Source: Marinobacter sp. BW6
GTDB taxonomy: Bacteria; Pseudomonadota; Gammaproteobacteria; Pseudomonadales; Oleiphilaceae
Assembly (NCBI RefSeq): GCF_008107725.1
Contig: NZ_VIRN01000035.1
Location: 1-64,000, forward strand
Length of the DNA: 64,000 nt
Direction: 5' to 3'
Shown here: piece after piece, positions 35,489 to 44,923 of the stretch
Layout of the letters: the number at the start of each line of letters is the position of its first letter
How positions within the stretch are numbered: position 1 is the stretch's first letter
Notes under the pieces: generated by a model
Told to the model about the DNA's origin: nothing
What the model saw: the letters and a program-made list of their open reading frames with translations, nothing else
The model's database searches: none
Position numbers and translations under genes: made by a program

Positions 35489-35851
35489 ATGAAATCTATT
35501 AAAATGCTCGTTGCCGGCCTTTTGGCTCTGATGCCTGCTCTGGCGATGGCACAGGATCCGGGTGCTCAGGGAATGGGTGTTATGGGCCAGGTAATCTTTT
35601 TCGCAGGCTTCATCCTGATTTTCTATTTCCTGATCTGGCGTCCGCAGTCCAAGCGTGCGAAAGAGCACAAGGCCCTGATGTCCGGACTTAACAAGGGTGA
35701 CGAAGTTGTGACTTCCGGTGGTGTTGCCGGCAAGATCACCAAGGTAACCGACGATTTCATCGTTGTGGAAGTTGCCGACAACGTAGAGATCAAGGTCCAG
35801 AAAGTAGCCGTTGCTGCGGCTCTGCCGAAGGGCACGCTCAAGGACATCTGA
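35489..35851 (+). CDS. yajC: Sec translocon accessory protein YajC
   Basis: A 120-residue single-pass inner-membrane protein of the SecDF-YajC complex. It has an N-terminal hydrophobic signal-like stretch and a main membrane helix (IFFAGFILIFYFLIWRPQSK), followed by the conserved GDEVVTSGGVAGKI cytoplasmic region. ATG at 35489 follows ACGGAG; an upstream in-frame start overlaps tgt and is rejected. A hairpin follows before secD. Confidence 0.95.
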   Translation: MKSIKMLVAGLLALMPALAMAQDPGAQGMGVMGQVIFFAGFILIFYFLIWRPQSKRAKEHKALMSGLNKGDEVVTSGGVAGKITKVTDDFIVVEVADNVEIKVQKVAVAAALPKGTLKDI

Positions 35852-35865
35852 GCGGGGCCATTTAG

Positions 35866-35886
35866 CCGGCCATCCCTGGTGGCCGG
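35866..35886 (+). other. Intercistronic hairpin between yajC and secD
   Basis: A perfect seven-base stem CCGGCCA/TGGCCGG with a seven-base loop. It has no T-tract and may balance yajC against secD expression. Confidence 0.5.
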
Positions 35887-35945
35887 TCTGAATCTTTCTG
35901 GCTGAAACACCAAGGCTGGTCGCTAGGCCGGCTACAAGGGATCCC

Positions 35946-37820
35946 ATGCTGAACAAGTATCCGCTTTGGAAAAACCTGGTTATCCTGGTCGCGCTTGTGA
36001 TCGGGTTTATCTACGCTTTGCCCAACCTCTTCCCCGATGATTACGCCATTCAGATCACTGGCGCCCGCAGTAGCACCGAGGTGAACGCCGGTGTGCTCGA
36101 CAGGGCTGTCGATGTACTGGAAAGCCGGGGCATCGAGGTGAAGAGCAGTACTCTTCAGGATCGGGATGCTCTGATCCGTCTAACCACCTCTGAAGACCAG
36201 TTGCAGGCTCGTCCGCTGGTGCAGGCCGCACTTGGTAATGAATACCTGGTGGCATTGAACATGGCTGCCTCAACCCCGGGTTGGCTGAAGAGCCTTGGCG
36301 CCGGCCCCATGAAGCTGGGTCTGGATCTTCGAGGCGGTGTCCACTTCCTGTTGGAAGTCGATATGGAAACCGCAGTCAGCCAGCGCCTGGAGGCCATGTC
36401 CGGCCAGATCAAGCGGGAATTGCGCGAAGAACGGATCCGTTACCGAGGCGGGGATGTGCAGGACAATCGGGAGATTGTTCTCAGCTTTCGGGACGAAGAG
36501 GCCCGGACCGAAGCGTTCAATATGGTACGTGACCAGTACAACGAATTTCTTCTTGATGAGCAGACAGAGGGCGATGAGTTCCTCCTGGTGTTGACCCTGT
36601 CTGAAGCGGAAGTAACGGCGATTCAGGATTATGCCCTTGAGCAGAACCTCACGACTATCCGCAACCGGGTGAATGAGCTGGGCGTGGCCGAGCCGCTGGT
36701 TCAACAGCAGGGTGCCGACCGAATTATTGTTGAGCTCCCCGGTGTGCAGGACACTGCGCAGGCAAAGCGTGTACTGGGTGCCACCGCGAACCTTGAATTC
36801 CGCATGGAGGCCCGTCAGGACGCGCCGAGCAGCGAAACCGAGGAGTTCAGTTTCCGGGATCAACCCCAGCGCTCCGCCCGCCTTGAGCAAGAGGTGATTG
36901 CTACCGGTAACAATGTGGCCAATGCTCAGCAGGCCTTTGATGAAAACGGCCAGCCCCAGGTCAATATCACCATGGATTCGGTTGGTGGTGACCTGATGAA
37001 CCGCGCTACCCGCAATGCCATTGGTCGCAGGATGGCGGTGCTGTTCATTGAGTATCGCACGGAAACCGAAACCAGAATGGTTGATGGTGAGCCTCAGGAG
37101 GTGGAGAACCGCGTTGTGGAGAAAGGCATCATCAGCCTTGCCACCGTCCAATCCGCCCTGGGCAGCAGCTTCCGGATTACCGGGCTTGATTCCATTCCGG
37201 AGGCAGCGGAACTGGCATTGCTGCTGCGTGCTGGTGCGCTGGCAGCACCGATGTACTTTGTTCAGGAAAGAACCATCGGTCCAAGTCTTGGGCAGAAGAA
37301 CATTGATGCCGGCATGATGTCGGTAGCGCTTGGCTTCGGTCTGGTGCTGCTGTACATGCTCGTCTACTACCGTGGGTTCGGCGTGGTTGCGAACATCGCA
37401 CTGACCCTGAACCTGATGTTGCTGGTGGCGTGTATGTCGATCCTGTCCGCGACACTGACCTTGCCGGGTATTGCCGGTATTGTTCTGACGGTTGGTATGG
37501 CGGTGGATGCCAACGTGCTTATCTTTGAGCGGATAAAGGAAGAGCTCAAATCCGGTGCGCCGCCCCAGACGGCGATCAACTCGGGCTATTCCCGAGCGTT
37601 CGTGTCCATTTTTGATGCCAATATCACCACCTTGCTGGTTGCCGTGATTCTCTTTGCCATGGGCTCCGGCCCGGTGAAAGGCTTTGCGGTAACGCTGTGC
37701 ATCGGGATCCTGACGTCGATGTTCTCTGGCCTGATGGTCAGCCGCAGCATCGTTAACATCATTTACGGCGGCCGCAGGGTCGAGAAGCTGTCGATCGGAG
37801 GAAAGCTCGCCAATGTCTGA
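35946..37820 (+). CDS. secD: Protein translocase subunit SecD
   Basis: A 624-residue inner-membrane protein that uses the proton gradient to help pull secreted proteins across the membrane. One helix at the N-terminus, a large periplasmic domain with GLDLRGGVHFLLEV (P1) and TIRNRVNELGVAEPLVQQQG, and five C-terminal helices with VGMAVDANVLIFERIKEEL are all typical. It overlaps secF by eight bases. Confidence 0.97.
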   Translation: MLNKYPLWKNLVILVALVIGFIYALPNLFPDDYAIQITGARSSTEVNAGVLDRAVDVLESRGIEVKSSTLQDRDALIRLTTSEDQLQARPLVQAALGNEYLVALNMAASTPGWLKSLGAGPMKLGLDLRGGVHFLLEVDMETAVSQRLEAMSGQIKRELREERIRYRGGDVQDNREIVLSFRDEEARTEAFNMVRDQYNEFLLDEQTEGDEFLLVLTLSEAEVTAIQDYALEQNLTTIRNRVNELGVAEPLVQQQGADRIIVELPGVQDTAQAKRVLGATANLEFRMEARQDAPSSETEEFSFRDQPQRSARLEQEVIATGNNVANAQQAFDENGQPQVNITMDSVGGDLMNRATRNAIGRRMAVLFIEYRTETETRMVDGEPQEVENRVVEKGIISLATVQSALGSSFRITGLDSIPEAAELALLLRAGALAAPMYFVQERTIGPSLGQKNIDAGMMSVALGFGLVLLYMLVYYRGFGVVANIALTLNLMLLVACMSILSATLTLPGIAGIVLTVGMAVDANVLIFERIKEELKSGAPPQTAINSGYSRAFVSIFDANITTLLVAVILFAMGSGPVKGFAVTLCIGILTSMFSGLMVSRSIVNIIYGGRRVEKLSIGGKLANV

Positions 37821-38766
37821 AGATCAGAAGCAACCGTTTGATTTTATGGGGTTGCGGAAGATTGCTTCCGTAATCTCCATCTCACTGATCGTTGTGTCCA
37901 TTGCTCTGTTGGCCATCCGTGGTCTGAACCTGGGTATGGATTTCACCGGTGGTACCTCCGTTGAATTTGAGTACGCAGAGGCCCCGCAACTCGATGAAAT
38001 CCGGTCGAGGCTCGATGCCGCCGGCTATGAGCAGTTTTCCGTTCAGAACTTCGGGGCCGACACGACGGTGTTGGTGCGGATGGCCGAGGCTGACAATGAT
38101 CAGCTGGCACCGGAAGTCACCCGTACCCTGAAAGAGGGTGGCGCGGAGCTTGAGCTTGTGAGCTCTGAGTTTGTTGGTTCCCAGGTTGGTGAAGAGCTTA
38201 AGGAAGACAGCGGCCTTGGCTTGCTGATTGCCCTGGCTGTTGTACTGATCTACGTGGGTATGCGCTTCCAGTTCAAATTCGGTATTGCCTCGGTGGTGCC
38301 CCTGGCTCACGACGTGATTATCGTTCTGGGCGTTTTCGCGCTGTTCCAGTGGACCTTTGATCTCACCGTCCTGGCCGCTTTGCTTGCGGTTATTGGCTAC
38401 TCGCTGAACGATACTATTGTCGTTGCGGACCGCATTCGGGAAAATTTCCGGAAGATGCGTGTTGGCGAACCCTGGGACATCATCAACGAGTCGATTCACC
38501 AGACCATTGCCCGGACAATCAACACCTCTGGTACGACTTTGATCGTGCTGCTGGCGCTGTACTTTCTGGGTGGTGAGGCAATCAACAACTTCGCGCTTGC
38601 TTTGATTATTGGTGTGATTGTCGGTACCTACTCCTCGATTTACGTATCTGCAAACCTTCTGATGGTGATGGGCGTGTCCCGTGACGATTTGATCGTGCCA
38701 CCGAAAGAGGGTGCAGAAGACGCCGATGAAGAAGAGCAGCCGCCGGAGTGGCTGAACCGGATGTAA
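37813..38766 (+). CDS. secF: Protein translocase subunit SecF
   Basis: A 317-residue partner of SecD with six predicted helices. It has GLNLGMDFTGGTSVEFEYAE, the GYSLNDTIVVADRIRENFR motif and an acidic C-terminal tail. The ATG at 37813 lies within the end of secD, so translation is coupled. The operon is closed by a strong bidirectional terminator. Confidence 0.97.
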   Translation: MSEDQKQPFDFMGLRKIASVISISLIVVSIALLAIRGLNLGMDFTGGTSVEFEYAEAPQLDEIRSRLDAAGYEQFSVQNFGADTTVLVRMAEADNDQLAPEVTRTLKEGGAELELVSSEFVGSQVGEELKEDSGLGLLIALAVVLIYVGMRFQFKFGIASVVPLAHDVIIVLGVFALFQWTFDLTVLAALLAVIGYSLNDTIVVADRIRENFRKMRVGEPWDIINESIHQTIARTINTSGTTLIVLLALYFLGGEAINNFALALIIGVIVGTYSSIYVSANLLMVMGVSRDDLIVPPKEGAEDADEEEQPPEWLNRM

Positions 38767-38792
38767 CGGCATTTCCGCCGATTTCGGGCACG

Positions 38793-38826
38793 AAAAAAAC
38801 CGCCACAGGATGCTGGCGGTTTTTTT
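38793..38826. terminator. Bidirectional rho-independent terminator after secF
   Basis: ACCGCCA/TGGCGGT (38799-38805 with 38814-38820), flanked by A7 on the left and T6 or more on the right, serves secF and the convergent suhB-like gene. Confidence 0.9.
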
Positions 38827-38848
38827 ATGCCCGTTAGAGCCGGAAGCC

Positions 38849-39661
38849 TCAACGAGGCAGGCGGCCCCGGAACGGATGCAGTACTTTCAGCACTTCGCGG
38901 AACAGTTTCGGATTTGCGACCACCAGCTGGCGGGCGTTACCGGTAGACGGGTTGCCGGAGAAGTCGCCGGTCAGAGCGCCGGATTCCATGGCCAGTGTGA
39001 CGCCAAGATCCAAGTCGGCCGCTTCCGGCCGGAAAATAATCGCCGCGTCCATCAGTCCTGCGGAAACCCGGGCGATATCCAGTACCACGCAGCCGGAGGT
39101 GCGGAACATGCCGGAATCCCGTGCCAGCACAGCAGCCATTTCGCCCCAGAGCATCGGATCTTCGCTCTTTCGGGCCTGATCCAGCAGGTTGGTGGCTATG
39201 GCGGCTTTTTCTGGCAGTTTGATTTCTGAAGCGCGAACCCGGCGGCTGTTCAAGGCAGCGCCATGGCCACGGCTGGCGGAGTATTCTTCGCCGGTAACGG
39301 GATTTACCAGAAGCAGGTTTTCGGTACGATTATTCTTCTTCTGAGACAGCGCCAGAGCAAACTCCGGAATGCCCCGAAGGAAATTCTCACGGCCCAGGAC
39401 AGGAAAAATGTGCCAGCTCTTCTCGCTGGTTCCGGCATTCGCTTCGTTCAGAGGCGCGATGCTGTGGTCCTTGTAGGCCTTTTCGAGCTGCTCGGCAAAG
39501 TTATCGTAGATAGACTGCTCAACCCGTTCCAGCTGGCGACGGCGTTCTGAGTCGTCCTTGCCGGTGGGTTCCTGGCGCTCGAAATGGGCTTTCAGATAGT
39601 CAGACCCCTGACGCGCGACGCGCAGGGCCATTTTAATAGCTGGTTGCATCTGAGTGTTCAT
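38849..39661 (-). CDS. suhB: SuhB-like inositol monophosphatase family protein lacking the catalytic motif
   Basis: A 270-residue member of the inositol monophosphatase family in the position where Pseudomonas has suhB (between secF and trmJ). Family features remain: the start MQPAIKMALRVARQGSDYL, the GREYSASRGHGAA-like turn (here GEEYSASRGHGAALN), and a C-terminal GALTGDFSG. But the metal-binding DPLDGT motif reads FPVLGR (residues 86-91), so both Asp ligands are gone, and the usual WDxAAG reads AADLDLG. Catalysis is therefore unlikely. E. coli SuhB also works with NusA/NusB-type factors in rRNA antitermination independently of its phosphatase activity, and that role could have been kept. 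The start could be ATG 39661 or ATG 39649. Confidence 0.85.
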   Translation of the reverse strand: MNTQMQPAIKMALRVARQGSDYLKAHFERQEPTGKDDSERRRQLERVEQSIYDNFAEQLEKAYKDHSIAPLNEANAGTSEKSWHIFPVLGRENFLRGIPEFALALSQKKNNRTENLLLVNPVTGEEYSASRGHGAALNSRRVRASEIKLPEKAAIATNLLDQARKSEDPMLWGEMAAVLARDSGMFRTSGCVVLDIARVSAGLMDAAIIFRPEAADLDLGVTLAMESGALTGDFSGNPSTGNARQLVVANPKLFREVLKVLHPFRGRLPR

Positions 39662-39832
39662 TATCCGGGTGTGTGAAGGCCGGCTATCATAGCAAAAGAT
39701 CACCCCGCTTGTATGTTTTTTGACTCAGCAAAAGCACGGATAACCAGAGGTTACGGGTTCTCCGGAGGGGCAGAATGCGGGTGCTTTCTGCTATCATTGC
39801 CGGCCTGATCAATAACCTTGGGCCTGCTTACA

Positions 39833-40696
39833 ATGCACAAAAGCGCACTTCCACAGGAAGGGACGGAAACATTTCAGGATCAGATTCGGATCGTTCTGGT
39901 TGAGACCTCCCATTCGGGCAATATTGGTGCTGTTGCCCGTGCCATGAAGAATATGGGGCTGGCTAATCTGTGGCTGGTTAATCCCTGTTCTTTTCCGGAT
40001 GAGGCTTCCTACGCGCGTGCAGCCGGCGCTTCGGATGTGCTTGATAACGCACAGGTGGTTTCTTCGTTGGACGAAGCGCTCGCTGAGTGCGTGCTGGTCA
40101 TGGGTACAAGCGCACGGGGAAGAAAGGTGCCCTGGCCGGTCTGTGCGCCGCCTGAGGCTGCAGCCGCTGCGGCAGGACACGCTGAAAGCGGCCCGGTTGC
40201 CATGGTGTTCGGAAGAGAGAACCATGGTCTGAGCAACGACGAACTGCAGCGCTGCCACTATCACATCCATATTCCGTCCAATCCGGATTATAGCTCCCTT
40301 AACCTGGCCATGGCGGTGCAGGTCATGTGCTATGAATTGCGGATGTTTTATCTGCGTAGCCTTGAAGGCGGTGCAGGAAGCCCATACCTAAAGTCGATGA
40401 CCAGGCCCGGCGACGACGGTTGGGACGTGCCGCCCGCTAAAGTTCATGATGTCGAAGGCTTTTTCGGGCATCTGGAGCAGGTGCTGATTGATGTCGATTT
40501 CCATCGACGGGAAAACCCGAGGCAGCTGATGACGCGCTTGCGGCGACTGTTCCAGCGAGCCAGACTGGATCAGATGGAAATCAATATTCTCAGGGGTATT
40601 CTCACTGCTGTTCAGAAGGCGGCAGGCTCACGGAACAACAGCAAATCAACCGAGGCCGGCGCTGCGGCGACGGAACAGGATAATGGCCATGTTTGA
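39833..40696 (+). CDS. trmJ: tRNA (cytidine/uridine-2'-O-)-methyltransferase TrmJ
   Basis: A 287-residue SPOUT methyltransferase that 2'-O-methylates position 32 of several tRNAs with S-adenosylmethionine. It shows [20 protein letters not shown], the knot motif [17 protein letters not shown], and [14 protein letters not shown]-terminal extension of about 80 residues is usual. ATG at 39833 is chosen; an upstream TTG at 39818 is in frame. It is divergent from the suhB-like gene and overlaps cysE by 14 bases. Confidence 0.95.
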   Translation: MHKSALPQEGTETFQDQIRIVLVETSHSGNIGAVARAMKNMGLANLWLVNPCSFPDEASYARAAGASDVLDNAQVVSSLDEALAECVLVMGTSARGRKVPWPVCAPPEAAAAAAGHAESGPVAMVFGRENHGLSNDELQRCHYHIHIPSNPDYSSLNLAMAVQVMCYELRMFYLRSLEGGAGSPYLKSMTRPGDDGWDVPPAKVHDVEGFFGHLEQVLIDVDFHRRENPRQLMTRLRRLFQRARLDQMEINILRGILTAVQKAAGSRNNSKSTEAGAAATEQDNGHV

Positions 40697-41462
40697 GCGT
40701 TTGCGGGAAGACATTAACAGCGTATTCCACCGGGACCCGGCTGCCAGGAACACCTTTGAAGTTCTGACCAACTACCCGGGTTTGCACGCACTGCTTTTCC
40801 ATCGGTTTTCCCACTGGTTGTGGAGTCTCGGGCTGAAATGGCTTGCTCGCACTATTTCCACCATTGCCCGATGGCTGACCGGCATCGAGATTCACCCGGG
40901 AGCGACTATTGGCCGCCGGTTTTTCATCGACCACGGTATGGGTGTGGTCATTGGCGAGACCACGGTGATCGGCGATGACGTGACTCTTTATCAGGGCGTT
41001 ACCCTCGGCGGAACCAGTTGGAATAAGGGCAAACGTCACCCTACCATCGGAAATAGTGTGGTTGTGGGAGCTGGCGCAAAAATTCTGGGGCCGTTTGAAG
41101 TGGGCGAGGGTGCCAAGATTGGCTCCAATTCAGTGGTTACCAAGGAAGTGCCCGCCGGCGCAACGGTAGTTGGTATTCCGGGTCGTGTCATCATCAAGCG
41201 CAAAGGCGAAGATGAGGAGCGCCGAAAGGAGATGGAAGAACGCATGGGGTTCGACGCCTATGGTGTGACGGAGGAAATGCCAGACCCTGTCGCGCGGGCC
41301 ATGCGCTCGTTGCTTGATCACATGCATGCAGTGGATGACCGCATCGAGAACATGTGCAAGGCACTGCGCAAAGTGAACAGCGATTACCAGAACGGTGAGC
41401 TGCCACCGCTACAGGATGAGGACTTTGATTGCGTCCGCGACGACGATGAGGTGCGTCGCTGA
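40683..41462 (+). CDS. cysE: Serine O-acetyltransferase CysE
   Basis: Makes O-acetylserine for cysteine synthesis. The 259-residue protein has an N-terminal helical domain ([20 protein letters not shown]) and a left-handed hexapeptide-repeat acetyltransferase domain with [18 protein letters not shown] and [17 protein letters not shown]. The roughly 90-residue tail beyond the repeats is long and charged. The start is ATG 40683 or the ATG six bases later (40689), which matches Pseudomonas homologues better; both overlap trmJ. Cysteine supply fits the following iscR-iscS pair. Confidence 0.94.
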   Translation: MAMFERLREDINSVFHRDPAARNTFEVLTNYPGLHALLFHRFSHWLWSLGLKWLARTISTIARWLTGIEIHPGATIGRRFFIDHGMGVVIGETTVIGDDVTLYQGVTLGGTSWNKGKRHPTIGNSVVVGAGAKILGPFEVGEGAKIGSNSVVTKEVPAGATVVGIPGRVIIKRKGEDEERRKEMEERMGFDAYGVTEEMPDPVARAMRSLLDHMHAVDDRIENMCKALRKVNSDYQNGELPPLQDEDFDCVRDDDEVRR

Positions 41463-41495
41463 ATACTTGACTGAAATGGTAGGTCAATTCATACT
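41463..41495 (+). promoter_or_regulatory. iscR promoter with a partial type 1 IscR site
   Basis: TTGACT (41467-41472), a 17-base spacer and CATACT (41490-41495) form a good promoter 46 bases before iscR. The left half ATACTTGACT is identical to the left half of the E. coli type 1 IscR consensus; the right half is poorly kept. Autorepression by [2Fe-2S] IscR is likely but not certain. Confidence 0.6.
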
Positions 41496-41540
41496 CTCAG
41501 CTGCATATTTGAGATTCAATCCCGTCACGGGGCTGACACT

Positions 41541-42038
41541 ATGAAGTTGACCACCAAAGGCCGCTACGCCGTAACGGCAATGCTTGATCTGGCTCTGCAT
41601 GGAGACCAGGGGCCGGTGAGTCTCGCCGATATTTCGGCTCGTCAGGAAATCTCACTGTCCTACCTGGAACAGCTTTTTTCTCGTCTCCGCCGCCAGAAAC
41701 TGGTCGTCAGTATTCGTGGCCCCGGTGGTGGTTACAGGCTTAGTCGTCCGGCGGCTGAGCTTTACATAGCCGAAGTGGTTGATGCCGTCAGCGAATCGCT
41801 GGACACCACCCGGTGTGGCAACAAGGGCGATTGCCAGAACGGCGAGAAGTGCCTGACCCACCATCTCTGGTCTGATCTCAGCGATCAGATTCATCAGTTT
41901 CTCAGCCAGATCAGTCTGGGAGATCTGATGAGAAAACATGAAATTCGCCAGGTTGCGGACCGGCAGAATCGCCGCCAGTCTGATAACGGCTCTGAAACCA
42001 TCAACACCGAACGCCTGTCTGATCAGGCGCCGGCCTGA
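41541..42038 (+). CDS. iscR: Fe-S cluster regulator IscR
   Basis: An Rrf2-family repressor of 165 residues that senses Fe-S status. It has a winged helix N-terminus ([33 protein letters not shown]) and the cluster-binding [14 protein letters not shown] with three Cys, followed by the His of THHLW, all intact. ATG at 41541. It is followed by iscS after 22 bases, but the other isc genes are absent here. Confidence 0.96.
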   Translation: MKLTTKGRYAVTAMLDLALHGDQGPVSLADISARQEISLSYLEQLFSRLRRQKLVVSIRGPGGGYRLSRPAAELYIAEVVDAVSESLDTTRCGNKGDCQNGEKCLTHHLWSDLSDQIHQFLSQISLGDLMRKHEIRQVADRQNRRQSDNGSETINTERLSDQAPA

Positions 42039-42060
42039 CACCAACAAGTTTCCGGAATCC

Positions 42061-43209
42061 ATGAAAAAGCCCGTTTATATGGACTACGCGGCCACCACGC
42101 CCGTTGATCCAGCTGTCGCTGATGAAATGATGAAGTACCTCACCCTGGATGGCGTATTCGGCAATCCTGCCTCCCGCACCCACGCCTACGGTTGGCAGGC
42201 GGAAGCTGCTGTAGAAGCTGCACGCAAGCAGGTAGCTGGTCTGATTCACGCCGACCCCCGTGAGATCGTCTGGACGTCAGGTGCTACAGAGTCGGACAAT
42301 CTGGCGATCAAGGGTGCCGTTGGCGACCGCCAGGACGCTCATATTGTCACCTCGAAGATTGAACATAAAGCGGTCGTGGATACCTGCAAGTGGCTGGAGC
42401 GCCAGGGCACCGAAGTGACATGGCTGGACCCTGCCGCTGATGGAACGATCAGTTTTGACCAGGTTTTGGATTCGCTCAGGGACAATACCGTTCTGGTTAG
42501 CCTGATGCTGGTGAACAATGAGCTGGGGGCCATTACGGATGTCGTCGCCATTGGTGCCGAATTGCGTAAGCGGGGTGTTCTGTTCCACGTTGATGCCGCT
42601 CAGGCTGCGGGCAAGATGGTGATTGATGTTACCTCCATGCCGGTGGATCTGTTAGCGCTTTCGGGGCACAAGGTTTACGGGCCGAAAGGCGTAGGTGCGC
42701 TCTACGTGAGGCGGTCACCTGACGTTCGCATTGACGCCCAGATTCATGGGGGCGGGCATGAGCGAGGGATGCGTTCCGGAACACTGCCGACTCACCAGAT
42801 TGTGGGAATGGGAAAGGCGTTTTCGATCGCCCAATCCGGGCTTGAGGAGGAAGTCGTCAAGCTGGAGGCGCTTCGGGAGTCTTTCCTGGTGGGACTCGAA
42901 TCGCTCGAGGGTGTCAGCCTGAACGGCAGTGAAAGCAGACGCGTCCCCGGTATCGTGAATCTTTCTTTTGACGGTGTTGATGCGGAGTCCCTGATGTTGG
43001 GCCTGCGGGATCTCGCTGTTTCCTCCGGCTCGGCCTGCGCTTCAGCCACGGTAGAGCCTTCTTACGTTCTCCGTGGCATTGGTTTAAGTGATGAGCAGGC
43101 CCATCGGGCGCTGCGTTTTTCTATCGGCCGTTACACAACGGAGGAGGAAGTGGCTTTTGCCAGTTCGCAAATAGTTGATGTTGTTACCCGCCTACGTGCA
43201 GTGCGGTAG
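42061..43209 (+). CDS. iscS: Cysteine desulfurase IscS
   Basis: A 382-residue PLP enzyme that takes sulfur from cysteine for Fe-S clusters and tRNA thiolation. It has [14 protein letters not shown] at the start, PLP-lysine in [11 protein letters not shown], and the catalytic Cys in [19 protein letters not shown]. The ATG at 42061 is chosen; a longer in-frame frame upstream overlaps iscR. Unlike the usual order, iscU, iscA, hscB, hscA and fdx do not follow; ndk comes next after 68 bases. Confidence 0.95.
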   Translation: MKKPVYMDYAATTPVDPAVADEMMKYLTLDGVFGNPASRTHAYGWQAEAAVEAARKQVAGLIHADPREIVWTSGATESDNLAIKGAVGDRQDAHIVTSKIEHKAVVDTCKWLERQGTEVTWLDPAADGTISFDQVLDSLRDNTVLVSLMLVNNELGAITDVVAIGAELRKRGVLFHVDAAQAAGKMVIDVTSMPVDLLALSGHKVYGPKGVGALYVRRSPDVRIDAQIHGGGHERGMRSGTLPTHQIVGMGKAFSIAQSGLEEEVVKLEALRESFLVGLESLEGVSLNGSESRRVPGIVNLSFDGVDAESLMLGLRDLAVSSGSACASATVEPSYVLRGIGLSDEQAHRALRFSIGRYTTEEEVAFASSQIVDVVTRLRAVR

Positions 43210-43229
43210 GAAGTTTGCCCCGGACTGCG

Positions 43230-43235
43230 TATAAT
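43230..43235 (+). promoter_or_regulatory. Probable -10 element of ndk
   Basis: A perfect TATAAT 42 bases before the ndk start, within the 68-base iscS-ndk gap. No convincing -35 is visible, so the promoter may rely on an activator, or ndk may be partly read through from iscS. Confidence 0.45.
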
Positions 43236-43277
43236 CGCAGGCCAGAATTTTAACCATCCACAAACTGGAGAAAGACC

Positions 43278-43706
43278 ATGGCAACTGAGCGCACGCTCTC
43301 TATTATCAAGCCCGACGCGGTAGCAAAAAACGTGATCGGCGAAATTTACAGCCGCTTTGAGAAAGCTGGCCTGAACATTGTTGCTGCCAAAATGATGCAC
43401 CTCACTCAGGAACAAGCAGAGGGCTTCTACGCAGAACACAAAGAGCGTCCGTTCTTCAATGACCTGGTTGCATTCATGACCTCCGGCCCGGTGGTTGTTC
43501 AGGTTCTGGAAGGCGAGGGTGCCATCCTGAAGAACCGTGATCTGATGGGCGCGACCAACCCGAAGGAAGCCGACGCCGGCACCATCCGTGCAGATTTCGC
43601 ATCATCCATCGATGCCAACGCCGTTCACGGCTCTGATTCCGCGGCTTCTGCTGAGCGCGAAATCGCTTATTTCTTTAATGACAACGAGATTTGCCCGCGG
43701 GGCTGA
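43278..43706 (+). CDS. ndk: Nucleoside diphosphate kinase Ndk
   Basis: Transfers the gamma-phosphate between nucleoside triphosphates and diphosphates. The 142 residues show [20 protein letters not shown], the [19 protein letters not shown] block and the active-site His in [19 protein letters not shown] at 43278 follows GGAGAAAG. It usually follows the isc cluster in pseudomonads, as here. Confidence 0.97.
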   Translation: MATERTLSIIKPDAVAKNVIGEIYSRFEKAGLNIVAAKMMHLTQEQAEGFYAEHKERPFFNDLVAFMTSGPVVVQVLEGEGAILKNRDLMGATNPKEADAGTIRADFASSIDANAVHGSDSAASAEREIAYFFNDNEICPRG

Positions 43707-43718
43707 TCGCGTTGATCG

Positions 43719-43740
43719 GAGGCGATCATTCGGTCGCCTC
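43719..43740 (+). other. Hairpin between ndk and rlmN
   Basis: A perfect seven-base stem GAGGCGA/TCGCCTC with an eight-base loop, 13 bases past the ndk stop. No T-tract, so read-through into rlmN is likely. Confidence 0.45.
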
Positions 43741-43769
43741 TGAATTGATTATCTGATCGAGGTTATGAA

Positions 43770-44882
43770 ATGACTGCGGCCGCTGAAAAAACGAATCTTC
43801 TTGGGATGCCGAAAGCAAAGCTCGAGGCTTTCTTCGAAACCCTGGGAGAGAAGCGTTTTCGTGCCACACAGGTTTTACAGTGGATCCATCAGCGTGGCGC
43901 TGATGACTTCGATCAAATGACCAATATGAGCAAGGCGCTTCGGGAAAAGCTGAAGCAGGTTGCCGAAATCCGTGGTCCGGAAGTGGTTTACGACGAAACG
44001 TCCAAAGACGGCACCCGTAAATGGGTGATGCGCATGGACAACGGCAACAGTGTCGAGACTGTGCTGATTCCGGACGGGGAGCGCGGCACGTTGTGTGTTT
44101 CCTCCCAGATCGGCTGCAGCCTCGACTGTACCTTCTGCTCCACGGGAAAGCGTGGGTTCAACCGCAATCTCACCGCGGCGGAAGTCATCGGTCAGGTGTG
44201 GGTCGCGCGCAAGGCCTTTATGCCTTTTGAGCCAGGTCCGGATCGGCCGATCACCAATGTGGTGATGATGGGTATGGGCGAGCCGCTGCTGAATTTCGAC
44301 AATGTCGTGGATGCCATGAACCTCATGATGGAGGATCTGGCCTACGGGATCTCCAAGCGTAGGGTTACTCTCAGCACCTCCGGTGTTGTGCCGGCTCTGG
44401 ACCGCCTGTCGGAAGTTACCGATGTTTCACTGGCCATTTCCCTGCATGCCCCGAATGATGAGCTGCGTAACAAACTGGTTCCGTTGAATAAAAAGTACCC
44501 GATTGCCGAATTGCTGGCCGCCACCAAGCGTTACTTCGCCCGGTTGCCGGACAAGCGGAAGGCGACGATCGAGTACACCGTGATTGAGGGGATGAATGAT
44601 CAACCGGAGCACGCCCGCGAGCTTGCGGTGCTGCTGCGGGATCTGCCGTGCAAGATCAATCTGATACCATTCAACCCCTTCCCGGAAAGCGATTTCCGGA
44701 GGCCGAGTATGAATGCGACCCGACGGTTCCAGACGGTTCTGAATGAGGCTGGCTACATCGCTACCATCAGAACGACCCGGGGTGACGATATCGATGCCGC
44801 CTGTGGTCAGCTGGTAGGTCGGGTTGAAGACAGGACCCGTCGAAGCCAGAGGTACATTCAGGTTCAGCAGGTGAATGCCTGA
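43770..44882 (+). CDS. rlmN: Dual-specificity RNA methyltransferase RlmN
   Basis: A radical SAM enzyme of 370 residues that methylates C2 of A2503 in 23S rRNA and A37 in some tRNAs. It carries the radical SAM CX3CX2C motif in [17 protein letters not shown] and the second catalytic Cys in [11 protein letters not shown] near residue 355. ATG at 43770 follows GAGGTT. It leads into pilF-rodZ-ispG-hisS. Confidence 0.96.
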   Translation: MTAAAEKTNLLGMPKAKLEAFFETLGEKRFRATQVLQWIHQRGADDFDQMTNMSKALREKLKQVAEIRGPEVVYDETSKDGTRKWVMRMDNGNSVETVLIPDGERGTLCVSSQIGCSLDCTFCSTGKRGFNRNLTAAEVIGQVWVARKAFMPFEPGPDRPITNVVMMGMGEPLLNFDNVVDAMNLMMEDLAYGISKRRVTLSTSGVVPALDRLSEVTDVSLAISLHAPNDELRNKLVPLNKKYPIAELLAATKRYFARLPDKRKATIEYTVIEGMNDQPEHARELAVLLRDLPCKINLIPFNPFPESDFRRPSMNATRRFQTVLNEAGYIATIRTTRGDDIDAACGQLVGRVEDRTRRSQRYIQVQQVNA

Positions 44883-44923
44883 ACCAGGAACGTCTTGCAG
44901 CCCAATCGAGGAAGGGGACACCC

